Source: JAAOII01 sp965207705 (GTDB taxonomy: Bacteria > Pseudomonadota > Gammaproteobacteria > CBDBNL01 > JAAOII01). Taken from it: a DNA stretch of 64,000 bases. A model generated the notes under the pieces. The model had not been told where the DNA came from. It ran no database searches and worked only from the letters and a program-made list of their open reading frames with translations. The stretch is taken from contig OZ242292.1 in the NCBI GenBank assembly GCA_965207705.1, positions 1,984,001 to 2,048,000 on the forward strand, given 5' to 3'. The translations under genes and the position numbers were made by a program. Shown here piece by piece: positions 62,690 to 64,000 of this stretch; within the stretch, counting starts at the first letter, position 1, and each line of letters begins with the position of its first letter.

Positions 62690-63502
62690 TTAAATATTTC
62701 CAAACATTAATGCGGTAAGTAAAAAATCTAAACCCAAGACAGCAAGCGAAGAATAAACCACCGTCTTAGTCGTGGAACTGCCAATTCCTTCAGCAGTTGT
62801 TAATGAATTATAACCTTGAAATACTGCGATCCAGGCAATTACAATAGCAAATACTGCAGATTTTATAACACCATTAATTATATCTTCGTATAATCTTACC
62901 GATTGTTGCATATTACTCCAATAAGAGCCCTCGTATACCCCAAGCCAATCAACCGCTACAAAAGCTCCCGCCCAGATTCCAACGAGATTAAAAATAATTG
63001 CTAAAATTGGCATTGTCAAAATAGCAGCCCACAGTCGTGGAGCAACTACATGCCGAACTGGATCAACTCCCATCATTTCCATGCTGGAAAGTTGCTCGGT
63101 AGTTTTCATTAATGATATTTCCGCGCTCATTGCTGAACCAGCTCTTCCTGCAAATAATAGAGCGGTGACTACGGGTCCTAATTCGCGCAATAAAGAAAGG
63201 GCGACCAGCTGTCCTACTGCTGATTCTGCGCCAAAATCTATCAAAATGGTGTATCCCTGGAGAGATAAGACCATGCCTACGAAGGCAGCGGATACTCCTA
63301 TAATTGGCAAGGATAAAACCCCTATCTTGTACATTTCTTTAAGCAGCAGATTATACGCAATGGTGCTGCGAGGAAGAGCGAAGCAAGCACGGAATAATAG
63401 TATGCCTGACTTACCACAAGTACTTAGGTACTCTGTTCCCCACCTGCCTAGGCGCTGTAATAGCTTGGTAGCCAATTGAATAATCAGTATGATTTTATGC
63501 AT
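62690..63502 (-). CDS. mlaE: Mla permease MlaE
   Basis: 270 residues with five or six spans; LGPVVTALLFAGRAGSAMSAE and EQLSSMEMMGVDPVRHVVAP are MlaE hallmarks. Two copies with MlaF2 and MlaD6 make the inner-membrane lipid transporter. Overlaps mlaF by 8 nt. Confidence 0.95.
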   Translation of the reverse strand: MHKIILIIQLATKLLQRLGRWGTEYLSTCGKSGILLFRACFALPRSTIAYNLLLKEMYKIGVLSLPIIGVSAAFVGMVLSLQGYTILIDFGAESAVGQLVALSLLRELGPVVTALLFAGRAGSAMSAEISLMKTTEQLSSMEMMGVDPVRHVVAPRLWAAILTMPILAIIFNLVGIWAGAFVAVDWLGVYEGSYWSNMQQSVRLYEDIINGVIKSAVFAIVIAWIAVFQGYNSLTTAEGIGSSTTKTVVYSSLAVLGLDFLLTALMFGNI

Positions 63503-64000
63503 TTAGTTGTAAATCCTCGCTGAGAGGCGAGGCAGCATAATGAAAAGATACAGGTCCTTCTTTTTCACCATGAATGAACTGCTTAACAAAGGGTGATGTA
63601 CTGGCTAATAAACTCTTAGGATCGCCTTTGCCTATGGCTGCTCCTCCTGCCAAAACATAGACATAATCAGCAATACTTAATGTCTCGTTAAGGTCATGAG
63701 ATACTAATATGCTGGTGAGTCCGAGATTATCATTTAATGTCTTAATTAAATCCATAATGATACCCATGCCTATAGGATCCTGTCCAGCAAATGGCTCGTC
63801 ATACATCATCAGCTGGGGGTCTAACGCTATGGAACGCGCTAACGCCACGCGCCGATTCATTCCCCCTGATAGTTCACTTGGCATTAGCTTATGAGCGCCA
63901 CGGAGACCAACACACTCTAGCTTTAGCATAACTAAATCTCTAATTATTTCTTTAGAAAGTTGAGTATGAATCTTCAGAGGGAAAGCAACATTCTGAAAGA
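63495..64000 (-). CDS. mlaF: Mla ATPase MlaF, 5' end outside the window
   Basis: The frame is open to the window edge (FQNVAFPLKIHTQLSKE at the edge matches MlaF after its Q-loop). Signature LSGGMNRRVALARSIAL, Walker B LMMYDEPFAGQDP and the H-loop SHDLNET are seen; Walker A lies beyond base 64000. It drives MlaE. Confidence 0.93.
   Translation of the reverse strand, partial: FQNVAFPLKIHTQLSKEIIRDLVMLKLECVGLRGAHKLMPSELSGGMNRRVALARSIALDPQLMMYDEPFAGQDPIGMGIIMDLIKTLNDNLGLTSILVSHDLNETLSIADYVYVLAGGAAIGKGDPKSLLASTSPFVKQFIHGEKEGPVSFHYAASPLSEDLQLNA

Noticed and set aside
1..64000. CRISPR array
   Set aside because: The repeats in 1-23500 are gene copies, scraps and flanks of uneven size and spacing; there is no array of short repeats with unique spacers and no cas gene.

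Overview
The window is AT-rich DNA from a gammaproteobacterium. The gene orders mlaFEDCB-ibaG-murA-hisG, hfq-hflX-hflK-hflC and aspS-yebC-ruvC, together with a complete gspC-to-gspN operon, are typical of that class. I cannot name the genus. Fucosyltransferases of the kinds used for host-glycan mimicry and the decay of duplicated genes suggest a host-associated life style, but that is inference.

Region 1 (1-23500) is a hypervariable surface-glycan locus. It holds six intact or window-truncated GT2 glycosyltransferases of the ~331-residue type (A) and ~345-residue type (B), many broken GT2 copies and 5' or 3' scraps, two intact and one frameshifted GT11 (alpha-1,2-fucosyltransferase-like) genes, one frameshifted GT10 (alpha-1,3-fucosyltransferase-like) gene, a decayed FkbM-type methyltransferase, two full and two broken copies of an MsbA-like ABC exporter, and two 636-bp direct repeats carrying an internally deleted transposase. 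One GT11 gene contains a C12 tract that is at present in frame, which makes it a strong phase-variation candidate. The two full exporter copies lie in ~2.3-kb inverted repeats (11470-13823 and 21153-23483) that could invert the DNA between them. Most type-A GT2 genes and the GT10 gene are preceded by a conserved module: a TATAAT or TACAAT box exactly 6 nt before the ATG of a short leader ORF (16-36 codons), which usually ends at or just past the start of the glycosyltransferase. This predicts leaderless, translationally coupled expression and I know of no description of it.

Region 2 (23500-27200) has metabolic genes: a Tas-like aldo/keto reductase, an O-methyltransferase, argD and a membrane zinc peptidase. 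Region 3 (27300-36650) has two tRNAs (Ser-GCU, Arg-ACG), an hfq whose proximal RNA-binding residues are replaced, hflX-hflK-hflC, a pterin dehydratase, an FmdB-type zinc ribbon, aspS, yebC, ruvC (no ruvAB next to it) and gltA. Region 4 (36750-42900) has acetoacetyl-CoA synthetase, an AbrB-family membrane protein with a tandem-repeat tail, tsaB, adk and argA.

Region 5 (43000-54650) is a full type II secretion operon gspCDEFGHIJKLMN, ended by a bidirectional terminator against a convergent iron-type substrate-binding protein gene. Region 6 (55850-64000) has mutM and argH on the plus strand, then a minus-strand block mlaFEDCB-ibaG-murA-hisG and an SDR gene. The Mla system keeps the outer membrane asymmetric. 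With the exporter, the glycosyltransferases and the T2SS, it makes the window rich in cell-envelope functions. Clear Shine-Dalgarno sequences are rare throughout, and mutM and argH also show a -10 box 6 nt before ATG.
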